Source: Pomphorhynchus laevis
Lineage: Eukaryota; Acanthocephala; Palaeacanthocephala; Echinorhynchida; Pomphorhynchidae
Assembly (NCBI GenBank): GCA_012934845.2
Contig: WNNJ02002430.1
Coordinates: 56,944 to 120,943 of the forward strand
Reading direction: 5' to 3'
DNA length: 64,000 nt
In this document: positions 11,576-22,349 of the stretch, piece after piece
Layout: each line of letters opens with the position of its first letter
Numbering within the stretch: position 1 is the stretch's first letter
Notes under the pieces: model-generated
Database searches by the model: none
Told to the model about the DNA's origin: nothing
Seen by the model: only the letters and a program-made list of their open reading frames with translations
Translations under genes and position numbers: made by a program

Positions 11576-11678
11576 CATGATCCTTAAGATTTTCATTATC
11601 TTTCAATATTTTTCCTCCAAATATTAGATTTGTCTGGGCGGTTTCGATTTCGAATAATTTAGATGCTTCCTCACGAAG
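11576..11678 (-). CDS. UBQLN: Ubiquilin, exon 2 (core of ubiquitin-like domain)
   Basis: A 103-bp exon with acceptor TTACTTCTACAG before 11678 and donor GTATGT after 11576, entering in phase 0. It encodes LREEASKLFEIETAQTNLIF followed by GGKILKDNENLKDHG. This aligns directly with the ubiquilin UBL (FKEEISKRF...[21 protein letters not shown]). LIFGGKILKD is the hallmark segment of UBL folds. Exon 1 joins 5.5 kb away at 17205, because intron 1 is filled with Penelope and LINE debris and a foldback. Confidence 0.94.
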
Positions 11679-12867
11679 CTGTAGAAGTAAAATAAAACTT
11701 GCAGCAAAAATATTTAATTGCAGTATTAATATGTTAACAGTGTATTAAGTAATATTGTAAAAGATTTAAATGACTGGAATTCGATTTTTATTTCAAAAAC
11801 GTTACATCGTTTCGACAAGTACTCCCGTAATCGTCAGGTACATCAACAAAACAACCAAAGCGGGCGAGTTTTCGTTTATATAGTACCAATTACGTCATAG
11901 CATCGTTGCTACCGCGCTGCTTCTCGTAAGTATTGAAAGTAACGTGATAGCATCACTTCGATAGCTTTGTTGGAATGAAACACCGAATCAGGTGAAAATT
12001 CAAGTGGAAATGTACAAAAAGAAGCAAAAAAGAAAAATCTTAAACAAATGGTAAATTAATAAGAAAAAAGAGAAAATAGAAAGAAGACAAAGAAATAATC
12101 TAAAATATGCATATTAAATTAACAAAAATCTCAGGTAGAGAGCATCAAAAAAATATCACCAAATAATGGAACCAAGGATATAAAGAAAATGAATGTAACT
12201 ATTAAAGAATTAAAATAAAAAACAAAATAATAACAAAACATCAGTATACAACAATTTATTAACAAAAAACAAATAATAATACACAAGAGTTTTCCTGTCA
12301 ACCACTAGTCCGGGTGTCAGGTCGTGGAGGCAGTTTATGAACAAAACTATTCCAGGGATGGCATTCCTGGGCGACAGACCAGAGTTCCCTTTCAGCTAGT
12401 CAAAGGAAGTCTTCGGCCAGTTTCGAGATTTAATCTCCCAACGGTATCGAGATCTACGTCGAGGTATCTTTCCAGAGAGTCCGACCTAAAAAACCTCCGA
12501 GAAAGGCGATCTCTAAACATCTTTAGAGCATGCCCTAGTCACATCAACTGACTTTATTCAAAGTGGAGAATAAGCGACATTACTCCAAGTCTATGACCGG
12601 TCACACCGCAAAATAACTTCATTACAGTCGCCTGTATCCGAGACCAGTAAAACATCAGTATGTTAAGTTTGTATTAAAAGATCGATATTAGCTTTATAAT
12701 TGTCCATCAAACGATTTGAAAACTTTTTCATTTGTTTTGCTTTGTTTTTTCAAAACAAATAGAATTAATACATTTTTGTAGACGTGAGTTATTAATCTCA
12801 TCTAAGAAAGGTAAACCTAAACATTTTTTGGTGAGGGGTTATTATTCTGAGGTTTTACCAAAGCTCT
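11679..12867. other. Intron 1 sequence with a Penelope-type terminal motif
   Basis: At about 11805-11852 the string CGTTTCGACAAGTACTCCCG then TCGTCAGGTACA resembles the CGTTTCGAC...GTCATC-type ends common in Penelope-like elements. From 12000 to 12290 the sequence is A-rich and non-coding. From 12297 to 12640 it is less AT-rich, with a 75-codon open frame at 12324-12551 that I do not recognise and that may be element leader. Confidence 0.4.
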
Positions 12868-13320
12868 TTAATCTTTTATAAAGCATTTACGAATAGAGGA
12901 AAATGGAAATCGATTAGCAGATAGTTCGAAATGTTCTAGATAAACGAAATCGTAATTTGTCAGTTTTCGAACAAAAGGACAGCAGCAATAATTTTCCATT
13001 TGAACGGAACGGATGACGACCAAGACATTATTTGCGGAAAAACTCATTATTTTTGTAAATGTCAGTGTAAATAAAATTATAATAAATTGGACATTTATAA
13101 TAAATTGGATATCAAAGAATGGTAATTTTTCGTTAGTTTCTAGCGTTGCTTCCCATTGTATGTGATTATCTAATGAGTTTAATGATTCAACAAATTCATT
13201 AACAACAAGGCTACCGTCGTAGATAAAAAACATCGTCGACATAGCGAAACCATTTATCAATATTACTGAAGGTAGGACAATATGAAGACTGCCAGTGGCC
13301 CATGTACATTTCTGCAAGGG
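12868..13320 (-). mobile_element. Penelope-like RT fragment
   Basis: Minus-strand translation shows the RT catalytic block IDKWFRYVDDVF near 13260-13225 and FIYDGSLVVNEFVESLNSLD just downstream, with KLPFFDI near 13120. RYVDD and FLD-type blocks in this spacing are typical of Penelope RTs. The fragment is broken and lacks both ends. It faces away from the plus-strand Penelope copy at 13745. Confidence 0.7.
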
Positions 13321-13744
13321 TAATCTTCTTTAGTAGCATTCATTTAACAAATATGAAAGCAGTACAAAACTGTAGTTATTAAGAAACTAAAGAAAGCAAT
13401 AATGACCAAAGCATTTTTAATGTTCCAATTTATAATGTTATATTGTTTATACTGTTATAACAGTATAAACACAATTGCATATTTTTACACAATCAGGGTT
13501 TAAGTTTCTGAATCCTAATCTACTCAGAAATATTGTGTTTACTTCTAAGTAGAATTGTGTACATCTGAGAATGTCATTAAAAAATCGATAATTAAAGTTG
13601 TTCTGTTGAAATATTAATGTTAAAAATTATTCAATAAACATAAATATATAACGTATAAATTGGTACTGTGAAAGAGCATTGACAGTATAACTGTATAACT
13701 TTTATACTGCTAAAACAGTATAAACTGTTATAACAGTTCTGACC
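13321..13744. repeat. AT-rich spacer with TATAACAGTATAA palindromes
   Basis: Several short palindromes are built on TATACTGTTATAACAGTATA at about 13443-13475 and again at 13690-13738. They lie between the two divergent Penelope pieces, which suggests terminal repeat material. No coding signal. Confidence 0.5.
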
Positions 13745-15120
13745 CTACTATGACACGTCAAAGAGAATACAACATCTTTATACGACAGCTAGCTAAAGAG
13801 GGTAAACTTCCGGATGACGCTATCACGAAGCTGATTTCAATCAATACCAAGGCGGCATTTATGTATTTACTACCCAAAATACATAAGGACCTCAAATGCG
13901 TTCGTCCCATTATTGCGAATTACCCCTGTTTTAGCTACAAGATTTCAAAGATAATATCTAAGCTTATTTGAGAACTGTCAAGCGACAATCACTTCTCAAG
14001 CGTAAAATACGCGGCACATTTTGTCCGGATAATTAAAAATGGAAATAGTAACGGAAAAGTGTTAACTGCTGATGTTCATTCGTTATTTACCAACACTCCT
14101 CTAGATTGTTCTATTCGGCTAGCATCAGATCTTCTCTCGATCAATACGACAGATTGGAAGTTTAATAAATGTGAGTGGTACAAACTCCTTAAGATTTGTA
14201 CGAGCATATGCAACTTTGAATTCGATGGTAATATGTATGACTAGGTAGAAGGCGTTGCCATGGGTAACCCATTAGGACCCACGCTTGCAGAATTGTAATT
14301 GCGCCAATGGGAGATAGGCATATTTGATAGATGCCCATCATTACATATATGGCTTAGATACGTAGACGATGTTTTTATTGTACTTGATCATCATTTCCCC
14401 ACATCAGATATGTTTGAAATTTTAAAATGTAAGCACCCGTCCATTGAGTCGGATATTTCCAAAATGATTGATGATTCAATTGGGTTTCTAGTTGTTCTTG
14501 TACATAGAACAAACCATGGATCATTGGAAAAAACTGTGTATAGAAAACCTAATATTCCACATCAAATTGTTCACTGGTCTGCTAATGTTCCTACAGCACG
14601 GAAGTCAGCAACAGCTAGATCGTTATTTCACCGAAGCCTTATGATCTGTTCCTCTATCGCTCTAAAACAGACAGAAGATAAATTGGTTGTGAATTTGTGA
14701 AAATTCACTGATTTCCCTGATTCAATTATTCGCAAGTCTTACATTACCAGCAACAATATAGTTAAGCGAAATGTTTATAGTTTAACCTACTACGCGTTCC
14801 ATTTATTAACGATAAGACTAATAAAAAAATAAAGATTGTTTGCAAAAATTAGTTTCACACATAACAGAATCGTACTGTTCAAGAATTGACCAACATCGGA
14901 AAAAATCTCAGGTTCGCTGTGTGTGAGCGAACTTGTTAAGCACAGCATTTGTAAAAATCAATTGTTCGACTTTGGTAATACCCGTGCTTTACGTATTGAG
15001 AACAACTACCATAAACGATTAATATATACAGCATATTTTCTAAAAACGAAACACGTTTTTACTAATAATAAAACAGATACCAATTTATTATTACCGCAAT
15101 ACGAATTTAAAGTAGGTTAA
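13745..15120 (+). mobile_element. Penelope-like element, RT plus GIY-YIG remnant
   Basis: Blocks in family order: YLLPKIHKDLKCVRPIIANY (about 13864-13923), ADVHSLFTNTPL (about 14067), a GNPLGPTLAEL motif B (about 14263-14296), LRYVDDVFIVLD (about 14352-14387), GFLVVLVHR (about 14480) and VYRKPN (about 14537). A GIY-YIG C-terminal portion follows at 14923-15120 (SELVKHSI..., NNYHKRLIYTAYFL, LPQYE). PKIHK, RPI and YRKP are diagnostic of Penelope RTs. It is broken at several points and is a fossil in ubiquilin intron 1, antisense to the gene. Confidence 0.85.
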
Positions 15121-15123
15121 ACG

Positions 15124-15780
15124 AAACCGCAACACACTCGGGTCCCTCGGTTTGCTGTGAGAATTGTTAACATGGTGGAGGTACTGCTGTACACCAAGCG
15201 ATTTTATTATGATGACGACCCTGATGCGCGTCAGTTCTAGTTCTACCCTATTACGGGTGTGCCTCAAGGCTCCCTCTCTCTGCGCTGTGGTTGTCTTTCA
15301 GGGCTCACCTGCGACCAAGAAGAAACTTAAGAGACAAGCACTCTCTGCGCTCTCCTCCTATTTTGCCTCTGAACCACTCCCTAAGTTCACAAGTCGAGTA
15401 AAATACCTGGAGATCACCGTTTCGGTGAGCTAGTCGGCGAAAGCCGGCCTAGATAGATTCAAACGTATCCTGAAGAGAGCTAGGTGGGCTCTGAAATAAA
15501 CCCAGCATATGTCATTGAATGGGAAAACCCGGGTGCGCTTTTGGGGTACATGGGCTATCTCGGGATTAGTCTTTTTCTCAAGAATACGTCCACCAGAGCA
15601 AGTCTAAAGTTTCTTAAGCTCCTCGTCTCTCGTTTACCCGACATCGTTAACACCGATTGGATTCTTCGGGGGTGAAAGACCCCAGTGGTTTAATCGGAAA
15701 GGCAAGCTGGATTGGTTAGAGTGGGCTCAGATCCCTGTATGTTTGAGGCCATGATAGGAAGAAGAAGACAAAGAAGTTGT
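15124..15780 (+). mobile_element. LinI: LINE RT fragment (I/Jockey-like)
   Basis: The fragment includes ITGVPQGSLSL (about 15250, RT motif B), FTSRVKYLEITVSVS (about 15387-15432) and AGLDRFKRILKRARWALK (about 15440-15495). The last two correspond to the VKYLG...RARWAL region downstream of the RT core in I/Jockey-type LINEs. Base composition is noticeably more GC-rich than the neighbours. It is interrupted by stops and internally deleted: the YADD block is absent. The family is tentative. Confidence 0.5.
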
Positions 15781-16552
15781 TGACATATTTTTCTGTTGAC
15801 TGACCGTTTCTTTTTTGACGGACTTACTTGTTAAACGACACTTCCAGTTATGTATTTTTTATTAATGAAGTCTGTTTGTTTTAAAATTTGATTAAACAAA
15901 TATTTTCTTCACTCTCTCCACTAATAAATAAATTATAAATATTTTAAAATTTTATTTACAAATATTTTGTCATATATTTTAACCTCATCAACAGTGGGAT
16001 CACTGCTGATAAGGTCCACACACGGTGATTGTAGTGTACAGTGATGCTGATAGATTTAAACAACCACACGACGATAATACAAAACCGACTAATAAAGAAA
16101 AGCGACTCGTGTAAACAATATTCACAATGGTAAAAAGACAGCTTACGGTTTACTGTCCAGTGAACATTTCGTTTAAGAACAGAATAAAAAATCGGTGTGT
16201 GGTGGATTCGAATTGCAAATATTAGTTACCGCCTACACCAAATAGAGAACACATTAATTGTGAAATTTGGTATATAAGCCAAATATAAACCAGCATTTCT
16301 TCGACAGGAAGTTCAGCTGAAACAGTAACAGGACCGAAACACGAAATGAAGGCGTGGGCTCAATGCTGATAAGGTTAACCCACGCTGATTGTAGTGTATA
16401 GTGATGCTGATAGGAATCAAACAACCACACGAGGATAATATCAAACCGGCCAGGGAAGTAAAATATTGGTTAAATTAAGAATAAGGCTACCTGGATAAAT
16501 TTGTTCGCTTATTAAATACAAATTATTAGAGTTAAATATATATATATCATCA
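15781..16552. repeat. Intergenic/intronic repeat pair
   Basis: Two direct copies of about 100 bp (about 15998-16095 and 16355-16455) share CTGATAAGGT, TGATTGTAGTGTA, AGTGATGCTGATAG and CAACCACACGA, and differ at several positions. The 250 bp between them has no recognised coding sequence. They could be ends of a small unrecognised element. Confidence 0.55.
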
Positions 16553-16735
16553 ATCATTAGTTGACTCTTTCTCCGAGAAAAAAGTATTATTTTTGAATTT
16601 TCATCAATGCGATTGGCCTCTTCAAAAACTCTTTAGAAAAATTGCTTTCTGAAGAAGCCAATTAAATTATCGAAAATTCAAAAATAATACTATTTTTCTT
16701 ATTTTTCTTGGAGAGGGAGCCAACTAATGATTACA
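16553..16735. repeat. Foldback (MITE-like) palindrome
   Basis: The left arm begins ATTAGTTGACTC and contains AAGTATTATTTTTGAATTTT. The right arm is its complement, with AAAATTCAAAAATAATACTA, and ends GAGCCAACTAATG. An inner pair, GATTGGCCTCTTC and GAAGAAGCCAATTA, also matches inverted. It is about 180 bp, non-coding, and located in ubiquilin intron 1. Confidence 0.75.
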
Positions 16736-17204
16736 TTATCTCCGAATGCAATTTTAAAAGATATATCATCAATGTATCGAAACATATTTCATATATTTAT
16801 ATAATTTATATTTATTTTCACTTGACTACGCAACGTAGATGTTATTCGCAACGTTAAAAATGTGTCTAAGTTCCTGTTTAAAGAACTTTGCTTCTGTCAG
16901 TTCTTTAAACATTGCCAAAGTTTTTATCGAAGTTTTTTGTAAAAGTTCTGACTTTACTATCTTACAATTTGAAGGTATTCTAGCAACGTTTGCTAAACAT
17001 AACTTCCTGATCTGTGATGCATACCTATAATATATTCATTACTAAAATATGTTGATTAAAATAATGTATTTTGATGTAATCATTTTCTAGTATCTTTCCT
17101 GTATTAAACAATTATAGAGTAGATTCAACAAGAGTAGATTAATATTTCCTGTTTCAATTCAAAGTAACATCTCTCTTACCCAAACAACAAATAATGTTGA
17201 ATAC
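16736..17204. other. Intron 1 sequence near exon 1
   Basis: AT-rich. A 63-codon open frame at 16839-17030 (+) contains internally repeated words (AACTTTGC, GTTCTTTAAA) and no family pattern, so I do not call a gene. The donor side of exon 1 (GTATTC) is at 17204. Confidence 0.5.
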
Positions 17205-17306
17205 CTTTTCTACTGTACATCCGGCAGGTACTGATACTTCCTTTCGTTTACTTAGCGATTTAATTGTAATTGTCCAAGTAGCCTCCTGTGTATTTTCATT
17301 GTCCAT
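17205..17306 (-). CDS. UBQLN: Ubiquilin, exon 1 (start codon and first UBL strand)
   Basis: The 34-codon exon runs from ATG at 17306 to a GTATTC donor after 17205, ending in phase 0. It encodes MDNENTQEATWTITIKSLSK followed by RKEVSVPAGCTVEK. WTITIKSLSKRKEVSVPAGCTV is the first beta hairpin of the ubiquitin-like domain (compare [22 protein letters not shown] in vertebrates). The chosen Met gives the usual short acidic lead before the UBL; a second ATG at codon 9 does not exist in this frame. Joined to exons 2-4 it yields 181 residues of uninterrupted ubiquilin. Confidence 0.92.
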
Positions 17307-17834
17307 TTTTAGATAAACTCTGAAATGCTAAGATAACTAAGACTATAAAAGTAATTATTTAATTTGAAAATATTACCAAACTATATAGTATGTGCTTTTA
17401 AAAGGTATACAAGGTGTCATTTTAAAAACAGCTATATAAAGAAATATTATTATTATTATTCATGAACCTTGTTGCTTCAAGAAAAATTACTGTCATGCCT
17501 GAATCATTATAAAATTATACTTTATGATAGCGAATATAGAATTTTAATTAATCGATTTAATTTGATTAGATAAATTTTCAATGAGAAGATTTATATAATA
17601 AAAATGCACTCGCGTCTACTATATCATTCAAAAAATATCCAAAAGTACGGTTTGCGGAGAGTCGCATTCGCAAAGTCTGTATGCAAGGACAAGCTGCAGA
17701 TGCCTAGGCCAGACTTATCTTCATCATCAAATGGTATATTGTCTAGAGTAGAAGTCATTGATTTGCTCGGATTTTTTTCTTGCAATGAATTAATCAAATC
17801 AGCTAACTGAGTCTACGTATTTAATATAATTATA
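17307..17834. promoter_or_regulatory. Upstream region of ubiquilin, partly repeat
   Basis: The first 250 bp upstream of the ATG are AT-rich and probably hold the 5' UTR and promoter. I see no confident TATA or initiator. At 17790-17850 a copy of the dispersed repeat (TCAGCTAACTGAGTCTACGT) begins. A 68-codon open frame at 17604-17810 is unrecognised. Confidence 0.35.
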
Positions 17835-18960
17835 AAATAAACAAGAGATAATAATGCTAAATCAAAATTTAATAATCTTTAAAATTTAATTATCTTGTCG
17901 GCATCTGGTCCTATTCTAACAACACACGAAAATGTCATCAGCAAGAAGAGTCCACTTTCGATTTCTGCAATGCATTCATTAAATCTTGACTTATTACGCT
18001 GCTCGTGATATGCACGACCCGAAGTATGGTATCTTCGAAGGTATGGTGATGCAAGATTATTATATACGCATACATCCAAGAAGGACCACACCAGATATTA
18101 TTTGAAAAAACTAACGCAAGCCACGTCGGATCTCACTTGATCGTACATACATGCTGTTATCATCAAGAAATTATAGGATAGTGAGACAGACTGCAAGCTC
18201 GGTTCGATGGTTACATCTCTGCGTACGTTTGACAACTCATCTACAAGAATATTCCTAATTGTGTCATGTCCGATCAATGTTGTTCCTCCGGTACAACATG
18301 ACAAAGAATGTGAAACTGTTGATCACAAGAACACATCATAGCTATGTTTTCTTGTGACATGTTACATGTCCTACTCAGCCCATTTCTAGTAGTAATCCAT
18401 ACATTTGTCTTGATCCGGCATATTCCGTAGTGACATATTCTATATTCTTCGATATCCCAACCTTCCATGCCTTACATGCAACATATATAGATTGAGTTCT
18501 TTCTCCGTTGTTTAGTGTTGTCCAGTAAGGCTAGGAAGAAACTAACTTGCTCTTACATCCTGTAGTGGTGTTAAAAGATCAGCATTAAAATTGCGTGTGC
18601 GCAACAGATACTCCATTTACTCTGCAGACTGTGGCAGAAAGCATAATTGTCTAGTGCCCATGTGTATCTTCGATCGTTGATAACTGACATGTAATTATCC
18701 AGGTGTCAACTGTGCTTATTACGGTGGCATCAGTGAAAACATTTGTACCACATGGATGACCAATGATAATAGTGCCCTCGATAGTGTTAGTAGTCCAAGA
18801 TTTCTAAATGCTTCCTTAGATTTTCGATATAATTCGAGTGTACGATAATCACGCATTTCAGATTGTTGACAAAGAAACCATATGATTCCTAACGGATTGT
18901 AACCGTCGCTAAACTTTTAGTATACGAGATAGAGTTCAGACAAAACATGCGTCGTTAGCA
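17835..18960 (-). mobile_element. CXR-3: decayed CXR element, C-terminal part
   Basis: Minus-strand translation gives the zinc block CSCDQQFHILCHVV (about 18330-18285), matching CxC...H...C of the intact copy. The endonuclease block SFLDVCVYNNLASPY (about 18088-18045) follows, then NECIAEIESG (about 17980). Upstream, 18480-18960 keeps scattered RT similarity with no open frame. An A-rich end leads into the dispersed repeat at 17800. It is multiply broken and old. It lies just upstream of ubiquilin, on the same strand. Confidence 0.65.
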
Positions 18961-19431
18961 CACCACATCACCAATGAACCACATTTTCTATCACTACTTT
19001 AGATATATATTATTAGAGAAATAGAAGACGCAGCAAATGCTACCGTGGCTAAAGAATCTTCATTTATGAAACATCCCTCAGCAGTAATTATGTTATCTTC
19101 CACATCCAATATGGAACATTTTTGGCAGCTATTTCTTTGTACTGAGTTAAATGTATAAGTAGTTAATGTTTCGAAATGTCAACTTGGGATTGATTATATT
19201 AAAGGCGTTGATTACCACAATTTGTAGAATATATTGTTTATTTAACTTCATGTAGGTTTCTCTAATAGAATGTACAGCAGCCTCTGCCCCTCAGCGCTCC
19301 CTGTCACATAATTGGATACAACCCGACATTATTACAAGATCGTTTCTACCGTAGCTAACATTGTATTAGCAATTATACGTCTGTTAACGACACTAATCCT
19401 CATAGGACGAACACCGAGTTGTTTATCAAGT
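18961..19431. other. Unassigned sequence
   Basis: About 470 bases with no family pattern that I can recognise on either strand. An open frame starts at 19312 but runs into the LinA tail, so it is an artefact of the junction. Confidence 0.4.
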
Positions 19432-19596
19432 AAATCTCTCGACGTCGCCGCGTCCCTTCTTTATCACATTCAAACACCCCTTCCGTTTACACCTTCTCGA
19501 CACATGGTTTACATCTTTGTTTTGTTGTGGTCATGTAAGCGTGTGCTGGCACGCATTTGCTACCTTAAAATATATCTTTTTTACCGTTGAGTATTG
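19432..19596 (+). mobile_element. LinA 3' tail (first unit of a tandem duplication)
   Basis: It contains the LinA 3' UTR: CTCTCGACGTC..., then GTGGTCATGTAAGCG, the terminal hairpin GTGTGCTGGCACGC and an ATTTGC...TTAAAATA end followed by T6. The same arrangement recurs at 21402-21553, including the same following sequence, ACCGTTGAGTATT. Confidence 0.75.
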
Positions 19597-19786
19597 TAAT
19601 CAATAAATTTTTAATGGGTAACGATATATGTGCCATCATTACTCTTTATTGAACGTTAATCTTTCAAACGACTCTGAAGTTATGCTGGCTGTTTGGGCGT
19701 TTTGATCTCCTTATTGTTCGATAGTGCGTTGGTAAGGTGATCAATGAACACTCCATCAATGATAGTGTTGTGTCGAACTCCGCCTT
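19597..19786 (+). mobile_element. LTR fragment plus flank (first unit of a tandem duplication)
   Basis: The flank, about 19597-19678, and the LTR start, about 19679-19786, are duplicated at 21555-21752. The LTR portion is the first part of the terminal repeat of the old LTR retrotransposon at 21654-23884. It stops abruptly where the second duplication unit starts, in LinA sequence at 19787. Confidence 0.7.
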
Positions 19787-21553
19787 CTTCTCGTTACTAT
19801 TCGTCTCATCGCTGTCGGCTCTTTATCGTTCATCAACCTTCCTTTCTTAGACAACACTCGCCCCACCTCGCTATCGCTGCGTTCCCGTCATACCCTCTTA
19901 CTCCACATTCCTAATTACTCCAACAACTACGGCCTCCGATCCTTCCTCGTCGCCGCCTCACTCGCCTGGAATCAACTCCATCTTCGTTCCGTCAAATCTC
20001 ACTTCTCCCAACCCTCTCTAAACTCCTTGAGCGTCTCGTTCTCCAGCAAGTTAATACATATCTATTTTCCTCTAACTGGTTTCCTCCCTTCCAAGCCGCT
20101 TTTCGCTCTAATCACTCTACTGAAATTGCCTGTCTTAGAGTTTATAATGACTTACTCATCTCGCGCGATCATAAATTATGTAGTGTCATAGTTTCTCTTG
20201 ATCTATCGTCTGCTTTTGACATAGTCGATTACTCGATTCTTCGACATCGCCTTTGTCATGATTATGGCTTCTCTTTACCCACTGTATCATGGTTTTCTTC
20301 ATATCTATCAAACCGTACATTTCGCGTATATTCTAACTCTTCTCTCTACCATCCTTCAACCATCCCGACCGGTGTTTCACAAGGCTCCGTATTAAGCCCT
20401 TTGCTTTCCTCTCTTCTTCTCGGTGACTTGTCTTCGATTTCTCATAAATTTAACTTCCATGTTATGCAATATGCTGATGACATTCTCATCTATGCTCACG
20501 CACCTGCTAATCGTATTCATGATCTTAGTGTTTCTGTTTCCAGCTGTCTTGTCTCAATTTCCAATCATCTTTCTTCCCTTCGCCTTTCTCTGAATCTTGA
20601 TAAATCTAAAATTATGTGGATCCTATCTCGACGCTTCAGCGTAGAACCTCCTTCCGTATCATTAAATTCTACAATTCTTCCTATCGTTGATAATCTCGTT
20701 TTCCTAGGCTTTCATTTTGACAACCAACTTTCACTTAAACCTTTCGTTAGTGATAAAGTACGCTCATCTACCTTGATACTCCGCAATCTCCGTCAAGTTC
20801 GTAGATTGATCGATTTCCCTTCTTGTATGACTCTCATATCTTCTCTTCTCAAGACTTGATTACTGTCTTAGTCTATTTTCCAACTCACCTAAATCCACTC
20901 TTCTTCCTTTACAACGCATCATCAACGCTGCCGTCCGAGTTCTCCTCCGTCTTCGTCGTTTTGATCATACATCCCACTATCTTGTTTCTCTTGATTGGCC
21001 TACCATTTATTGTCGTGTTCAAATTCGTCTTCTTATCATTGCTTTTCGCCTTATAACTTCTCATACCCCTTCATTTCTCAACCTTCCTTTTCTCGATAAT
21101 TCTCGTACTGTGTATTGTGCTCTGCGTTCCCGTAATTCCCTTCTTTTACATGTCCCAAAATACTCTACCTCTTTTGGCTTCTGCTCCATCGTTATGGGTG
21201 CTCCTATCTTGTGGAATCAACTGCCTATTCATATCCGCCAATCAACATCTATGCCGTACTTCAAACGCCAAATCCAATTCCATTTCAACAATTAACTAAT
21301 TATCTGTGACTTTTGATGTTCTTTTTTGTTTGTTAGTGGTCATGTAAGCGTGCATTTTGCACGCATTTGCCACGTTAAATAAATTATTGTATTATTATTA
21401 ACTCCCTCCCGACGTCCGCCGCGCCCCCTCCTTTATCACATTCAAACACCTCCTCCGTTCACACCTTCTCAACACCTGATTTACAGTTTTGTTTTGTTGT
21501 GGTCATGTAAGCGTGCGCTGGCACGCATTTGCCACGTTAAAATAAATCATTTT
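19787..21553 (+). mobile_element. LinA 3' part, interrupted by a LinB insertion
   Basis: LinA coding sequence at 19787-19979 (ending SLAWNQL) resumes at 21400-21553 with the LinA tail and hairpin GCGTGCGCTGGCACGC. Between them lies LinB (19980-21399). The 6-bp target duplication AACTCC stands at 19974-19979 and 21400-21405. The insertion is therefore a clean LINE-type event, and LinB is younger than this LinA copy. Confidence 0.85.
19980..21399 (+). mobile_element. LinB: 5'-truncated L2/CR1-like LINE with RT and 3' end
   Basis: The RT runs from LSKLLERLVLQQVNTYL (about 20011) through SLDLSSAFDIVDYS (motif A, about 20194), GVSQGSVLSPLL (motif B) and YADDILIYAHAP (about 20468) to the C-terminal LWNQLPIHIRQST...FKRQI near 21210-21280. 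The long open piece is 20401-20859; later parts are frame-shifted. The 3' UTR ends in the hairpin GCGTGCATTTTGCACGC, ATTTGCCACGTTAAATAAAT and an ATT repeat. The product would be RT for target-primed insertion; the endonuclease part is lost by 5' truncation. The sense strand is strongly pyrimidine-rich, as in LinA. Confidence 0.85.
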
Positions 21554-21809
21554 TTACCGTTGAGTATTTTGATCAATAAATTTTTAATGGGTAAAGATAT
21601 ATGTGTCATCATTACTCTTTATTGAACGTTAATCTTTCAAACGACTCTGAAGTTATGCTGGCGGTTTGGGCGTTTTGATCTCCTTATTGTTCCATAGTGC
21701 GTTGGTAAGATGATCAATGAACACTACATCAATGATAGTGTTGTGTCGACCGTATTACTGCAGCGACTCAACAATCGTAAGCGGTGTTGCACACTACATC
21801 AATGGTATT

Positions 21810-21990
21810 CAATCTGCTCTATCGTGGAATCATCTGCCCATTCATCTACGCCAATCAACTTCCCTGCAGTGCTTCAAACGACAAATCCGATCCCATTTTA
21901 ACAATTTATCTGCTTGACTTTTTCATTTTTGTTTGTGGACTTGTAAGCGTACAGCTTGTACGCATTTGCCACATTAAATAAATTTGTATT
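21810..21990 (+). mobile_element. LinB (variant 2) 3' fragment inserted in the 5' LTR
   Basis: A heavily 5'-truncated LinB: the end of the coding region (WNHLPIHLRQST) and a 3' UTR with the hairpin GCGTACAGCTTGTACGC, then ATTTGCCACATTAAATAAAT. GTATT flanks it on both sides (about 21805-21809 and 21986-21990) and is single in the 3' LTR at 23750, so this is the target duplication. Confidence 0.8.
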
Positions 21991-22349
21991 ATTGTTATGC
22001 TGACTGTATTATAAAAGCGATTTTATTTTGACATTATTACACAGAGCAGTGATAGTAAGTTACTGTATTGTGTGAGACTTGAAAAAGAAACATTTTTGAT
22101 TTGACTGTTAATTTGGTTCACAAGCTAACCGGGCATGTCGAAAATCCGCATAACTGATATTGTGCAACCGTACAATGGAAGTTCAGACATAGAAAGCTGG
22201 CTTGGCTACGTAAGATTAACGAGTCACTTCATATCAATGTAGCCGAACTCGAGTCTGTAAGTCGAGGAATTAATTCGGCTATCAAATGGGGGTTAACCGA
22301 TATACTAATACGAACATATTCGTGTACGGTTGCGGCATGGCTCGATTCG

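Noticed and set aside
12324-12551. 75-codon ORF with an Arg-rich sequence
   Set aside because: It is less AT-rich than its surroundings and might be element leader, but I recognise no family and no start context, so it is not called a gene.
16839-17030. 63-codon ORF in ubiquilin intron 1
   Set aside because: Low-complexity, internally repetitive and unrecognised; no splice signals linking it to ubiquilin.
17604-17810. 68-codon ORF upstream of ubiquilin
   Set aside because: No recognisable family, and its 3' part lies in a dispersed repeat; probably chance.
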